A DNA stretch of 64,000 nucleotides, taken from assembly GCA_963682055.1 (NCBI GenBank), contig OY821745.1, positions 21,077,342 through 21,141,341 of the forward strand, read 5' to 3'. The stretch is from Primula veris (Eukaryota; Streptophyta; Magnoliopsida; Ericales; Primulaceae). Positions 1 through 12,395 of this stretch are shown here, in pieces (position 1 is the first letter of the stretch; each line of letters begins with the position of its first letter). The notes below the pieces were generated by a model, which did no database searches, had not been told where the DNA came from, and saw only the letters and a program-made list of their open reading frames with translations. The translations under genes were made by a program, and so were the position numbers.

Positions 1-75
1 TTAAGAAAAACGACATTCGTGCCTCTAAGCCAAAACTGTTTCATTATTTTCTTTCTTAATTTGTAATAATCCCAA

Positions 76-418
76 CAAAACCTTGCGCTCTCTCCCCTCC
101 CCCAGAGAATTTCGCTCAGCACACTATACTCACCAGTTTACCAGGCTTCACCAGCCTCTGTTAAACCATATCCTCACATCTCAACATCGAAAGAAGATTG
201 ATGTCATTGAAAATGGGTTCAATGACTTGGTAGTTCTAACTTCTAAGTCATTCCTCAACAAAAGAGGAAATCAATGCGGTAGACTATGGCCGTCTGCATT
301 ACACTGCTACTCTGCTAGTGTAGATCTTGAAGGTCTTCCTAGACGTCATTTCGAGCTAGTCAAGAATAAGAAAGACAAATTTGATCATGTTGTTATTAAA
401 ACCACAGGTCTTTGTTAG
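76..418 (+). pseudogene. Unrecognised leader ORF remnant, unit A copy
   Basis: An open stretch of about 111 codons ends at TAG 416-418 but has no ATG near its beginning; the first usable codon is TTG at 83. It matches the ORF at 34346-34597 of unit B, which does begin with ATG and has an Arg/Ser-rich, acid-poor N terminus like an organelle transit peptide. In unit A the corresponding upstream part (before 76) is absent or unrelated, so this copy has lost its start. After the first 45 or so codons the two copies shift frame relative to one another. I do not recognise the family. It may be a first-exon fragment of a gene carried along with the duplication, or chance coding potential. Function is unknown. 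Confidence 0.3.
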
Positions 419-3400
419 CCAGTTTGTAAAATCTTCAATTCTAACAAGTTGGTCTGTCATCACGTAAGACCAGAGGTAATAATTGCTACTTTTGCATTTA
501 GAAAAATCGATGGGAACACTGAGGCAATTCGCTTATGATCGTGTTATAATATATGTGGACTTTGTTATGAGAGTGCACATGCAAATCAAGCAATGAAAAC
601 TAGTATCCCTACAAGAATAGTCGAGCAATGTATGAGGTTCCTATTCAGTTCTGCAAGAGTCATTGTGCGATATGATGTTGAATTTGAGTTCGGATTGTGT
701 TTAACTTAGGAATTCCGTCAGTAATTCATCCTGGAGAAGACTCGAGTTGGGCTGAGTTTTCTATTTAACCCTCTTTATATCTTTGCATCTGCAAGGTCTT
801 GTAGGTGTAATTCAATTCCAAAGCTGAGTTGAAATTATGTTAATTATAAAACTTTCTTACGTAAGTAATAAAAAAGGATATAAGGTAGAGTCCGGGTCTG
901 ATCTCCGAAACCCTAAGCTGTATCCGCACCAAAAAGTGTCTGCACCAGGTAAGACACCTAGTCCTTATCCTTACCCTACCCATACTAGTTGGGTAAAAGG
1001 TCACCCCTACCAGGCTGAGACCCTGTTGCAGACCGTCTTCATTTGTTCAAAATTCCACTTTGAATGAAATTATTGATGTAATAATTTAAAATCTTACCTA
1101 TCGACATAACTATATACATAGACCAGTCTTTGTTCAGCTAAGGGCTTTGGCTAGAAACTGCTGAAAAAGGAAAATAATCCAAGAGAATAACAGCTAAATA
1201 TTAACATATAAAAGAAGTTTTTTATTATAGAATGACAAGCAATACTAAAGAAATCTGCAAGATAAACTAAAAATATGGGTTGTTTAGTCAAACTGCTCCA
1301 ACCAAATCTGTAGACTGGTTTTTTCATTTTAATTGTAGATATGACGTTCGTGCAAAACAGCTTCATTAATGTTTGTGTCAACAAGGTGTTGGATAAAAGG
1401 TATCTCTTAACCACCAACTATTCTTTAATCTGTTTTCATTCATGTTTGAGGCTTTAAACATGCGACTTTGGTATACATTATTATGGTTGCTGTTGGTAAT
1501 TGATGGTTAAAGTGTCTGTAAATATCACCCTCTTCTTCATGTTTATGGCCAGATCGATCTATTTGTGCAGGGGTAAGTTACGATTTTAGGAGCAACCCTA
1601 TGTACATGGAAGGAACTAGGTAGGAACAGTCGGGGGCTGCAACCCTTCATTTAAAAAAAAATAGAAGAAAAAATAGAATTTTCCTATTTAGTTTGATAAT
1701 TTTAGCGTTTCAACCCCTCCCCATTCTGTAAAATAACTTCATATAAGGTATATTTTTTTTTTATAGAAAATCAGCCCCCATTTCACAATTCTGGTTCCGT
1801 CACTGCCTATGTATGAAGAATTTCTTTTGCAAGTCGTTCATGATGTTCAGTCACAGGAATAGATCATATGCAGTATCCTATATTTGCAATTTTCCACTTC
1901 CATCTAATTTAAACAGTGTAACTTTGTAGTTGATCATTTGTTTTGAATGCTTTTTGTGTTGGTGCGTGCATTTCAATTATATTACATAAAACTATATGAC
2001 ATCAGCAAAGATCATGATCAAACCAAAACCCTGCATTTTACACATAGTAGACATTAATTGGAGCGCAGATGGTAGCGGGAGCACGAACGGCTGATAATAA
2101 AAAGTATGGGAGCGCTATCTGGAATGTCTAGTTAACATTGTAGGCTAATTCCTTCCTATTCATAGGTGACATTTAAGAAACAAACTTGTAGCTTGGTATA
2201 TTGAGAAACATGAATTACATAGGTAAAGTAAATGTTAAGTTAAATCTAAACGATATTAGTAGGTTAATGCTAAGTTTTCATAACAAATACAGAGTGGTAC
2301 ATGCATCAACATTTAGTCTTCGATAATTCTTCAGTATAAAATGCGATAAAAATGCTTTATTAGGGAGGTTAATATATTTCCTCAAAATAGTTTAGGTTAT
2401 TTTGGAAATTGTGTGACATTCTAAACCTAATAGGCTTATTGTTTACGGGTCCCGACGATGGGAACGTCGGAAACACTGGAATGCATATATGGCTATGAAA
2501 CGCTTAGGGTATATGAAATTCCTGCAACTAAGATTTTAAAACTAATAGGAAACTGTAAAATAGCAGACAGAAAATTCATAATAATCACAGAACGTCGTAC
2601 AACAAATTTTTCATGAGTGACTTAAAAAATAATTATGATGCGTCATTTATATATTCACATCTTAGCCTTTATTTAATATTTATTAATTTCCTTTGTTTTG
2701 TTCTTTCTGTGTTTTCTTTGAAGAATCTTACTGAGATCTATTCTGTCTGGAAAACTCATGGTGAAAGTGACAGTTTAAGCACAACTCATGAGGGGCGTAT
2801 AGTCTTACATTTTCTATATTGATAATACGCAGTTATTCCAATAATTATTGTATTTTTGTAATTAAGGATATCCAATAATATATATAGAAATATCGACATC
2901 CAACTATCTAGTCATAGCAAAGATAAAATGTGTTGATTTTGAACCCTATATTGCATTTCTATAAAGACTAAGCATAATTAGATATTGCACTGTCATTCAT
3001 GTATTAAAAAAAAATACAAAGATGAGTCAGTTGAATTGTGCCTGCCATGTACTCTCAGAATATTAAGGATGATATATATATGTAACACTAGAATCAAAAG
3101 GCTGTCCTATTTGAAATTAGGGTTGTTAAAAAAACAATTTTCGTCAACCAAAGTACCAAGTTTGGTAGTTACTTCATCCATGTAGACCAAATCGTAACTT
3201 CAGATTACGTTGTCGAGGTCTGATTGGTCATCAGTGGCCAAGTTTAATGAAATAGTACACAACAATAAAACAGCTACAGAATGGGAATTATCAATTATGT
3301 GTTTCCATTTGCCAACTATGAATTTTTATTGGAGCTAGTTATGGGGCATAGAAAGTCTACTTGAATAAACAAATAGAGATTAAACTTCCTAATAATATGT

Positions 3401-3505
3401 TGGAATTCGTCAGCTTAAAGCTACCCACCAAGATTTTAATATTCCATTTTGTCCCAATAATGATTGATCAAATTTCCACTAGCCAGTTCACATCACAAGA
3501 GAGAC
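419..3505. other. Noncoding upstream arm of unit A
   Basis: No convincing gene is present. Most of 419-1573 and 2150-3505 aligns with unit B upstream sequence. The short ORFs on both strands are not conserved as ORFs between the copies, which argues against coding. The segment 1574-2150 has no counterpart in unit B, where a different insertion sits. Confidence 0.6.
1618..1808. mobile_element. Possible small hAT-like MITE remnant
   Basis: The right end, read on the minus strand, begins CAGTGACGGAACCAGAATT, resembling termini of plant hAT-type nonautonomous elements. A short GGGGGCTG motif near the left end recurs inverted near the right end. Terminal repeats are poor and I see no clear 8-bp target duplication. 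Unit B cannot serve as an empty site because it carries another insertion there. Identification is tentative. Confidence 0.25.
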
Positions 3506-3513
3506 CATAAAAG
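3506..3513 (+). promoter_or_regulatory. Degenerate TATA box of bHLH gene 1 (CATAAAAG)
   Basis: This octamer aligns with TATAAAAG at 48235-48242 in unit B, and both are followed by the same block, GCTATAAGATGGGAGG. The first T is C here. It lies about 240 bp upstream of the start codon and upstream of a probable 5' leader intron. If the alignment is right, gene 1 has lost a canonical TATA box or gene 2 has gained one. Confidence 0.5.
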
Positions 3514-3598
3514 CTATAAGATGGGAGGATACTCTAACATCACAGATTCACAGTTAAGGGATTGTTTAGAATATATTTTATCCCATAACTTTTTCAGT

Positions 3599-3721
3599 GT
3601 AAGCTTTCAAACATTATTCTCTCCATATCTTTTCCCTAGTATATGAATCTATCTATACATGATATGATTGATATCCATGCATATATACATCTCACAACAT
3701 AAAAATCTTTTTCTTTTGCAG
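3599..3721 (+). other. Probable 5' UTR intron of bHLH gene 1
   Basis: A conserved donor (CAGT followed by GTAAGC) and a pyrimidine-rich acceptor ending TTTTGCAG bound a stretch that differs greatly between the copies, while the flanking leader (GATCAAAACTTCAAATTATAT) is nearly identical. That pattern suggests a spliced leader intron. In unit B the matching intron is 48319-48412. No transcript evidence is available here. Confidence 0.45.
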
Positions 3722-3745
3722 GATCAAAACTTCAAATTATATTTT

Positions 3746-5541
3746 ATGGAGATCATGAACATGTGGGGATTAACAGACCTTGTAAGAAACTTCTCAAAAC
3801 TCTAAATTGCTTCCTACCTTTTATTCATTAAGTTGTAAAATGATTTTGAATACATGGTAAGGCTATTATAGGATTATTTAAATTCTTGTTAACTATACTT
3901 TCGGGTTACAGGGAATGGAGGACCCTTGCTTCATCCTCAACTCTCTAGATGATTATTCTCTTGTAGCCTCATTTGAAGAGAGCTTGAATCATTCTTTCTC
4001 TAACCCAATATCCGACCTCAAACATTCCTTAGAAACCTATAACACAGGCTATGATAAGCCCGCTAAAATAGCAAAAACCTTTAGCTGGGATTCAACGGTT
4101 ACCGATCAGTTAATGAAGCCAGAAGCCACTTTTTCCAACGTACTTACCTTTGCCAATTTGGATTATTCAAGTCATGTTAAACAGGAGAGTGCACCCACTA
4201 AAACTCACACTTCTTTTGTTAACCAAAAGCATGGGCTTAAGGCTTGTGAAAGACCTAAAAGGGTTAGTCCTACCGCTCGGGTTCCTTGCAATCAGGAGCA
4301 CATCATAGCTGAGAGAAAGAGGAGAGAGAAGCTCAGCCAAAGGTTCATTGCGTTATCTGCCTTAGTCCCCGGCTTGAAGAAGGTATAACTCGTTTGATAT
4401 TCTCGTAAGTAAAAGCATGCATAAGAAAGCAATGACAAACTACTTATATCTCTCTACACTAACTTAATCACCTATAAAAGATGGCAATTATTTAGTATCA
4501 TAACCTAACTTTTCATTGCCCTCGCAGTTTGTACATCATGGAGAAAAAAAAATGTTTGCCTAAATAGGAAAAACATTATAGAAAAGTGGATAATATTTGA
4601 TTTTCTTTATTAATTAGTACAGCCAATATATGAGCTTCTTTCATAACCTAGAAATATAACCTTATTAAACTAATCGTTAATTTTGGAAATTTGGTGACAC
4701 GTTAGTGTGCGTAACTGAGTTAACTGAGTTAGTCTATATATAACTGATTCACAATTTTTTTTTCCCAGATGGACAAGGCTTCTGTCCTTGGAGATGCTAC
4801 AAAGTACTTAAAACATCTCCAAGAGCAAGTAAAGGTGCTCGAGGAACAAACGAAGAAAAAAACAATGGAATCTGTTGTGTATGTGAAAAAGCAGGAGCTT
4901 TATGGTGATGATGGTGATTCTAGCTCAGATAAAAACTCCTCTGGTGACTTTCAAATTGAACCATTACCCGAGATTGAAGCTAGGGTTTGTGATGGGAACG
5001 TGCTCATCAGAATTCATTGCGAGAAAAAGAGAGGGATTGTTGAGAAAATCATTTGTGAAATTGAGAAGGTTCACTTATCTGTTCTTAATAGCAGTGTCCT
5101 AAGTTTTGGGGATTCCATTCTCGATATAACCATCATTTCTCAGGTAATGTCATAGATTTTTGTTTTAGGAGCTTCGTGACAATTAGTTGTATCTTTTCTT
5201 TTCCGTAAATTTTTCCTACAATGGTATATGTTTCAAAATTATGTATCAGGTTTTGAGAGCATAAACTAAATAACGAACAAAAGGTCTTCAATTCTTTGGT
5301 TACATATTAAATATTACTATCCTTAATATTAAAATCTACTAACTGTGAGACCACTGAAAACAAGAACGTAAAACGAAGTATAGTTGCAAAACTAGAAAAA
5401 AATTGTTCTTTGTGTTCAGAATTATGATTCTCGTACTAATTCTAATGCTATTCTGAATACTTGCAGATGGATACATGTTTCACTGTGTCAATCAAGGACC
5501 TTGTAAAGAATCTAAGGGAAGTTTGTAAAAACTTCAAATGA
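3746..5541 (+). CDS. bHLH transcription factor, subgroup IVa (bHLH18/25-like), gene 1
   Basis: Four exons, all in phase 0: 3746-3781, 3912-4382, 4769-5143 and 5467-5541. They encode 318 residues; introns are GT..AG. The basic region and helix 1 (about 139-165) contain the H142-E146-R150 triad of E-box/G-box-binding plant bHLH proteins. The intron between LVPGLKK and helix 2 (starting MDKASVLGDA, 170) sits at the loop position usual for this subgroup. Residues 217-229 are Asp/Ser-rich, and 238-316 form the C-terminal ACT-like dimerisation region. Length and layout match Arabidopsis bHLH18/19/20(NAI1)/25. The product should be a nuclear, dimeric DNA-binding regulator. Members of this subgroup act in ER-body formation, jasmonate-linked iron responses and, in other species, triterpene or iridoid pathways; the target here is unknown. 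The start is the first ATG after the leader intron, and the peptide MEIMNMWGLTDL is identical in gene 2. A second copy of the terminal exon lies just downstream. Confidence 0.93.
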
Positions 5542-5727
5542 AAAGAAGTGAAATAAGTCTAAAAAAAAGTCTCTATTTTTTTCCAATTTCCTGATACAGT
5601 ATACATGTTTCACTGTGTCAATCAAGGACCTTGTAAAGCATCTAAGGGAAGTTTGTAAAAACTTCAAATGAAAAGAAGTGAAATAAGTCTAAAAAAAAGT
5701 TTCTATTTTTTCCAATTTCCTGATACA
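5468..5727 (+). repeat. Tandem duplication of the terminal exon and 3' flank of bHLH gene 1
   Basis: Two direct copies of about 130 bp each, roughly 5468-5597 and 5601-5727, include the last coding exon, its stop and a short 3' flank ending in TTTCCTGATACA. Unit B has a single copy (50177-50305), so the duplication arose in unit A only. The second copy is slightly closer to gene 2, reading VKHLRE where exon 4 reads VKNLRE. Confidence 0.9.
5600..5671 (+). other. Candidate alternative last exon of bHLH gene 1
   Basis: The duplicated exon is preceded by CTGATACAG, which could serve as a 3' splice site. Splicing from the exon 3 donor at 5143/5144 to 5600 stays in frame and gives 23 residues ending VCKNFK, then TGA. 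Only the first residues differ from exon 4 (Tyr-Thr in place of Met-Asp-Thr). The polypyrimidine context is moderate because the upstream exon's own 3' flank is T-rich. Use of this site is inference. Confidence 0.4.
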
Positions 5728-6578
5728 TGTGCCTGTAGTCCAACCATTTTTTTTTACCATATGCCTTAATCTTGTTTGCCATAAGGTCTACTTTTTAGGT
5801 GGGTTTTTCTATCATACTTTTTTCATGGTCAAACATTTGTCCATGTTACTCACCCACCTGTTGTAAAGGAATATGACCTTACGGCTAAATTATGATTTTC
5901 AGGGTAGTTCGAAATATTATCTACACCTGTTTTTTTGTTTTTCCACTCTTTGGTGGGTCCAAAAGGCAGAAATGATTTTTTGTTGTGGTGAGACAAACAG
6001 GTTTTTGTATCAGTGAAATGTTTGGTTTAGGTGTTTAGAGACTCAGTCAAGTTTTTTTGTGGGTCATTTCTATTTGTAATATCACGTGTTTTTTTAAATT
6101 TGTGACGTTGTATCAATAATGAATTGGTTTGTTTTGTTTGTATTTATCACGTTGTTTTTAAAATTTGTCAAGTTTATCAATAATGAATTTGTGATGTTTT
6201 CGAATACTAGTGCTGCATCAGCTGGGCATCTCTGACCTCTATATAATTTTTGAACATAATTGAGCGCAATATTAAATTATAATGGGACAATGATGAATAT
6301 GAAGTTTTGTACCATGGGCGCACGTAATGTCCATTATCTGCCGGTATGCATTTTTTTTTTTAATATGAAATTAGTGCGTTACCACCTCAAACCAGATCGT
6401 CATTTACGGAAAGCAATCCCCAACAAGGCAACAAGCTTTTTGCAACTCTTCTATGTAAGCAATAAGCAATAGTATCCATAACTACGCTCCTGTAATTTTG
6501 TGAACAATCAGGAGGAAAGATTGAATACACCGACCATTTCTAATGAATTCAAGTTGATCATGAACAAGTTTTGCTTCT
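5728..6578. other. Noncoding 3' flank of bHLH gene 1
   Basis: T-rich sequence aligning with 50306-51590 of unit B, minus the MITE found there. The pre-insertion site of that MITE, GAAATATTA, is at 5911-5919. I see no gene. A poly(A) signal for gene 1 presumably lies here but I cannot choose one. Confidence 0.6.
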
Positions 6579-6928
6579 TCTAGAAACCTGGTGGTTTATA
6601 TTCGTTTATATGTAAATATGAGATCAATATGACGAAATCGACATTATAGAAAGAGAGGGGAACGGTAAAAAAAAATGATATTTTATTAAATATGAAATGG
6701 TAAAACATGTTTACAATTGAGTCTCGAAGGGGTTTATATACATTATCAAATAAAGTTTGCTTTAACTACTAATTAGTACCAAAAATGTAGAAAGTGACAA
6801 AATAATCCATAGTTGTTATTGAGTCTGCTATTTATATAAAGCTGTTCAATCAACTCATTCAGTTCTGAAACATAACCCATTAGTCCAACATATAAACAAC
6901 TAATAATAACAACAATATATATTCAATA
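6579..6928 (-). repeat. 3' LTR of copia A
   Basis: This 350-bp repeat matches 13963-14311 with many substitutions. Because the element is on the minus strand, this left copy is the 3' LTR. Its inner edge adjoins CTCCCTTCGAG, a plausible polypurine tract read on the minus strand. Confidence 0.9.
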
Positions 6929-6999
6929 TACTCCCTTCGAGTTGGATTGTGCAAAGAAAGTACAACCAACTTGGATAATAAACCATTAAACAAACCAGA

Positions 7000-9900
7000 T
7001 CCAAGTGTCTTGGTGAACATATCTGCTATATTATTTTCTAAATAAACATGTAAATTATGTATAATCTTTTTCATGCTTTTCTATCTTATAAAATGACAAT
7101 CTACCTTAATATATTTTGTTCTAGGATGATTTACTGGATTTAAAGCTAAATCTAAGGCGGATTTACTATCAGTAAAGAGCAGCAAGCTGTTCATGAGAAA
7201 TACCAAAATCTTTTAAAATCTGAAGTAACCAAATAAGTTCACAATAATTAGAGGCTAAAACCCTATATTTTGCCTTAGCAGAACTTCTAGAAACAGTGTT
7301 TTACTCTTTACTTTCCCATGAAATAAGTGAATTTTCTAAGTATATATAGAAATCAGTAACAAATCTCCTTGTATCAATGCAAGAAGCCCCATCAGAATCA
7401 CTAAAACCCTTCAAACTTAAATCAGAATTATACCTTCAGAAAGGATCATTCTTTATATATATCAAAACTCTTATAGCTGCATTATAGTGCACTTTTCTTG
7501 GTGATGAAAGAAATCGACTAAGTACATAAACTGCAAAACTTATATCAGACCATGGAATTGTAAGATTCAATAATTTTCCTATAATTCATGTATATTCTGT
7601 GATGTCATCAAGTAAGTCAGTACTATTATGAGTAAATTTAGATTTTGTTTCCATTAGAAAATTAGTAGGTTTTACTGCTAAGTGTCGTGCATCTGCTAAT
7701 AATTTTAAAGCATATTTTCTTTGACAATTATGAATCCCATATTTATTTCTTGCATACTCTAGTCCTAAAAAATATCTTAAAGGATCTAAATCTTTCAACT
7801 GAAACTTATTATTTAAAAAGGATTTAACTTGTTCTATTAAATCATTACTAGAACTACCAAGTAATATATCATCAACATAAACTAATAATGCCAAAAATGA
7901 TCCATTTTTATTATAAGTAAACAAAGAATTATCAGCTATAGATTGAACAAAACCAAAATAAAGAAGAGTTGTACTTAGCTTGGAGATTCATTGTCTGGAA
8001 GCTTGCTTTAATCCATATAAATACTTTTGTAACCTGCACACTACGTTAGTATTTTGTTGCTGGAAACATGCAGGTGGTACTAACATATATACTTCCTCAT
8101 CTAATTCTCCATGTAAAAAGGCATTATTTACATCTATTTGTGATAATATCCAATTTTTTGTAGCTGCTATTGCCAAAAAATATCTTACAATAGTCATCTT
8201 AGCTATTGGTGAAAAAATACCTTCAAAATCTATTTCCTCTAACTGTGTGTAACCTTTGGCTAATAACCTAGCTTTATATCTTTCTATTGAGCCATCTGAT
8301 ATACACTTTATCTTGTAAACCCATTCACATCCTATTGGTTTCTTACCTACATGTAAATCAGTCAAAGACCAAGTATTATTAGCCTCTAGAGCTTTTATTT
8401 CAGCTTGTTCCCACAAATGATCATTTTTAGCTTGATTATAAGTTTTTGGTTCTATAACTAAAGAAATAGATAAGAACAAAGTTTTATATGTAGGAGCTAT
8501 CTTATCATAAGAAACACAAGTACTTAGTGAATAAAGTGGTTCCTTTTTACGAGACAATATATTACTAGAATTACAATGACAATATTTCAAATAAGCTAGA
8601 GTTTTGTGAGTTCTTTTTGACTTACCTGCATCATTGCAAACATTATCAATACTTACATTATCATTATGAGGTAATTCAGTCCCTAGATTATTAGCAACAT
8701 CATTATTATCAAAAACATCACAAGATTATTTTAAAAGAAATATATCTTCATAAAAAACAACATCTTTTAAAAGAAAAACTGCATGTGTATCTAAATCATA
8801 CAAATTATACCCTTCTGTACTAGTTACATAACCAACCATTACACACCTTCTACCTCTAGGGTCAAACTTTGTCATATTTCTAGGCAAAGTACTAGAAAAA
8901 CATAAGCAACTTATTACTTTTAAGTGGTTATAATTAGGTTTCTTATTGTATAACATCTCATAAGGTGACTTATTAAAAAGAACAAGTGTTGGCATTCTAT
9001 TAAATAAATATGCAGTTGTTAAAACACAATCACCCCAAAATTTCAAAGGTAAAGAAGACTGAAACTTAAGTGAACTAGTCACATTTAATAAGTGTCGATA
9101 CTTTTTTTCTACAATACCATTTTGTTGATGAGTATCTACATAACTTGTTTGATGTATGATTACATTCTTAGAATAAAAATCATTCAAAATAAATTTTATA
9201 CCATTATCACTTCTAAGAATCTTAATTGTTCTGCCAAACTGATTATGAACCATATCATAAAAAATTGAAAGTATTAGGGCAATTTCATACTTATTTTTAA
9301 TAAAAAAAATCCAAGTACACCTAGTAAGATAATCCATAATAGTAAGAAAATAACGACAACCATTAAGAGAATCAACAGTATAGCGACCCCAGAAATCACA
9401 GTGTATCAATTCAAATGCATCAGTAGAGAAACACTTAAAGAAAAAGAAGATATATGATGTTTTGCTATATGACAAGTATCACAAACTAAACCAAATTCTC
9501 TTGAACAAGAAATATCATCAATATCATGAGAAATCAATCTAAAACTGGAACAAGAAGGATGACCTAGCCTACAATGCCATAAAATTTTCTTATTATATGA
9601 AAAAGAACCATTACAAGTGGAATTAGAAACCACAACAACTTGATTTTTGATAATATAAAGACCATAATGTTCTGTCACTACCAATCATCTTCAAGAAGTC
9701 CTGGTCATGTATATAATAATTTTTAGATTTAAAAATTAATGAATAATAAGTATCTCTTGTTAATTTACTAATACTAAGTTGAACTCAAAAGAGCGGACAC
9801 ATAAAACATGGTATAAAATCAATCCTGATGAAAAAACAATGGTGCTAATTTGAGTAACAAGAGCATTATTTCCATTTGGCAAATTAACATGAGTAATATT

Positions 9901-10120
9901 ACTATTTCTTTTTTCTGTAAAATAAGAATCTGAATTAACAATGTGCTTACTAGCACTACTATCCAAAATCCAAATATTTTTATTTTTATCCTTATTATTA
10001 TAAATATTTGCACAATAAGAAAAATAAGTCAAGAACTTAGGTATACCTGTCATTCCAATATAAAAAAAGGTTAGAAAAAGGAGTAGGAACAATAACTGCA
10101 TCACTTGTACCAACATTAGT
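7000..10120 (-). pseudogene. copia A pol (protease, integrase, RT, RNase H), broken
   Basis: Reading right to left on the minus strand: protease-like WILDSSASKHIVNS near 9950; gag-pre-integrase WHCRLGHP with CDTC near 9480-9580; integrase core with HCDFWG, RSDNG and VEKK (the D, D and E positions retained) at 8726-9475; RT with VNNAFLHGELDEEVYM near 8110 and LLVYVDDIL near 7880; and an RNase H remnant between 7100 and 7560. At least five frame breaks separate these pieces, so no polyprotein can be made. The closest relative in the window is copia B (42640-47990), which shares motif order and the primer-site type. Confidence 0.9.
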
Positions 10121-11460
10121 ATTAGTGGTTAAACCATTAGACCCATTAGAAACCATATTCTGATCATTCTGAAAAATATTTTGAGTACTAGGATAAGAAG
10201 ATCTTGATGAGGGAATTGGATGAGGAGAGTGAAATAAAGGTGGATGTACACCATATTGTTGAAGAGTATAACCAGAAGGTTGAGCATAAACTTTATTAGT
10301 CTGAGATGGGTTATAACAAGATGGATTACTGAACCTAGTGTTAGGGTTTGAATATCTAGGTCTTCAACCATGTGGAAACCCATGAAGCCTATAACATCTA
10401 TCTTTTACATATCTTGTAGAGCCACGATGAGAACATTTCATACCCCCTCATCTCCCAAAACTATTAGGCCTATAACCAAAATTCTAAACCTTGGGCCTAC
10501 TTTCTTGAGAATGGACTACCAAAGCCATACTATAAACATCAGCATTATTAACATTTTTCTATTTTTCATCTTGAATTACCATAGTATACATATCATTTAT
10601 AAAAGGCATGTGTTTCATTTACAATATCTGACCCCTTATTATAAGGTATTTTTCATTTAATTCCATCAAGAAAATCATTTTAAACGATATTTCAGCATCA
10701 TCCATGAAATTATAAGTACTACCCCCTATTATTCTACAAGAACACCTAGGTAGTGGACCAAGAACATTCAGGAAAGTTCACAAAATTTCTAATTTGATAA
10801 AATAAGTTGATACAGATAAATCTTTTTGAATAGTAAAATGTATTTCTTGATGTAATTCATATATGCTAGCCTCATTACCCTGACAAAATCTCTCTACATC
10901 GTTATGGATGTATCCACATACAAAATAGACTGCCCAATTTACATACCAACTGAACTAATGATTTAAGACATAACTATTAAATTGCACTGCATCCATGTCC
11001 CATACACATGATCACTTTTAGGGCGACATGGCAAAGAACCATATACAAAACCTAATTTGGACTTAATATCTATGTATAGTTGTAACATCCCGTATTTTTA
11101 TAAATGGTTTTATTTATGATTTAATTTATCCAAAATCGTTTTATACAAATTTTACCAAAAACCAGTCACTCGACTAATTTTTAGCCAAAAACCGAAACTC
11201 TTCCGAAAAACTTTATTTTAAAAACCTATTACTAATTTTATAAACAAAAATGACCCAATAGATTTGTTTTTAAAGATTTGCTATTTTTGAGTAGGAAAGT
11301 AATATTTTTGGATCATGAGTTAACTTTTAAAACTTTCGGGACCAAATAGTTCGCTTCCACAAACTCTCTCAAAACAGTTTTGAACATCTTCAATTCAGCC
11401 CACTTTCAAAACAGAAAAGAACAAAACAAGAGAGAAAAGAGAGATTTCAAACCCTAGAAA

Positions 11461-11509
11461 GAAGAAGAAGAACAAGAAGAAGAAGAAGAAGAAGAAGAAG
11501 AAGAAGAAA
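11461..11509 (+). repeat. (AAG)n simple repeat
   Basis: About sixteen nearly perfect AAG triplets, broken once by AAC, lie in the 5' leader part of the solo LTR. Confidence 0.95.
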
Positions 11510-12042
11510 CCACCATTAGCGGATTCTTACCGGAAGCATCTCCTCTACGCTCTAAGGTAACGGGGGTTATCCATTGCGACTAGACGAGGGTGTATGTTAG
11601 GATTAGGTCTTGTGTTTATTTTTAAATTGGGGTTTTTTGCCTTTATCTTAATTATGTTCTTAAATTGTTAATTGAGTTTTATTTGTTGCACTTTTAATTC
11701 CATTATTTGAATTGTAGAGGTCGAGACTTTAGACATATTAATTTCGAATTAATGAGATTATGGATGGGTTTGCGTGTTTTATGGGTAGATTATGTGATAT
11801 TATAGTTGTTGATGAAATTGGGTAAAATTATGTTGAATATGGATGAATTGTAGTTTATGCATACACGGTGTTCGTTAAAATGCCTTAATGAGATTTATGT
11901 TGTTGGACTTGTTTGGCTAGTTGTGAATCTAGTACCTATGCTTATGTGTTATGTTGAATTACGTTAAAGTGACGTATGAGAATGTGAACATTGAATAGTT
12001 TTATATTATTGGGCGAGACCTTGTGATTTAGATTAGTGGGAA

Positions 12043-12395
12043 TGGTCTCTGTCTCTTCCTATACCGGGGACAATAAACGGCCGTGGGGATAGGGAATGAC
12101 TCGTCTTACGGACTGGGGCGAGTGGTGTGAGAGTTCCTAGTGTACACTTTATTTATTTTTATGTTAAATGGTCTATGTCTCTTCCTAATTCCGGGGACAT
12201 AAGACGGCCGAGGGGATAGGGAGTGACTCGTCTTACGGACTGTGACAAGTGGCATGAGAGGTCTAAGTGCACACTTTAAATTTACTTTCTGTTAGCAATG
12301 GTCTATGTCTCTTTCTATACCGGGGACATAAGACGGCCGAGGGGTATAGGGAATGACCTACCTTGCGGATTGGGGTAGGTGGCGTGAGAGGTACA
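12043..12395 (+). repeat. Three-copy ~125-bp tandem repeat in the solo LTR
   Basis: Three consecutive units each carry GGTCT-TGTCTCTTCCTA, CCGGGGACA, ACGGCCG-GGGGATAGGGA, CTTACGGACTG and GTGAGAG in the same order. Units start near 12043, 12170 and 12299. The third is the most diverged, with CTTGCGGATTG in place of CTTACGGACTG. Confidence 0.9.

Noticed and set aside
840..1030. Possible tRNA-derived SINE (sequence near GAGTCCGGGTCTGATCTCCGAA, duplicated at 35500)
   Set aside because: No proper A box, no tail or target duplication, and the copies are explained by the segmental duplication.
6083..6088. CACGTG G-box downstream of gene 1
   Set aside because: A single hexamer 540 bp past the stop codon, not conserved in unit B; chance cannot be excluded.
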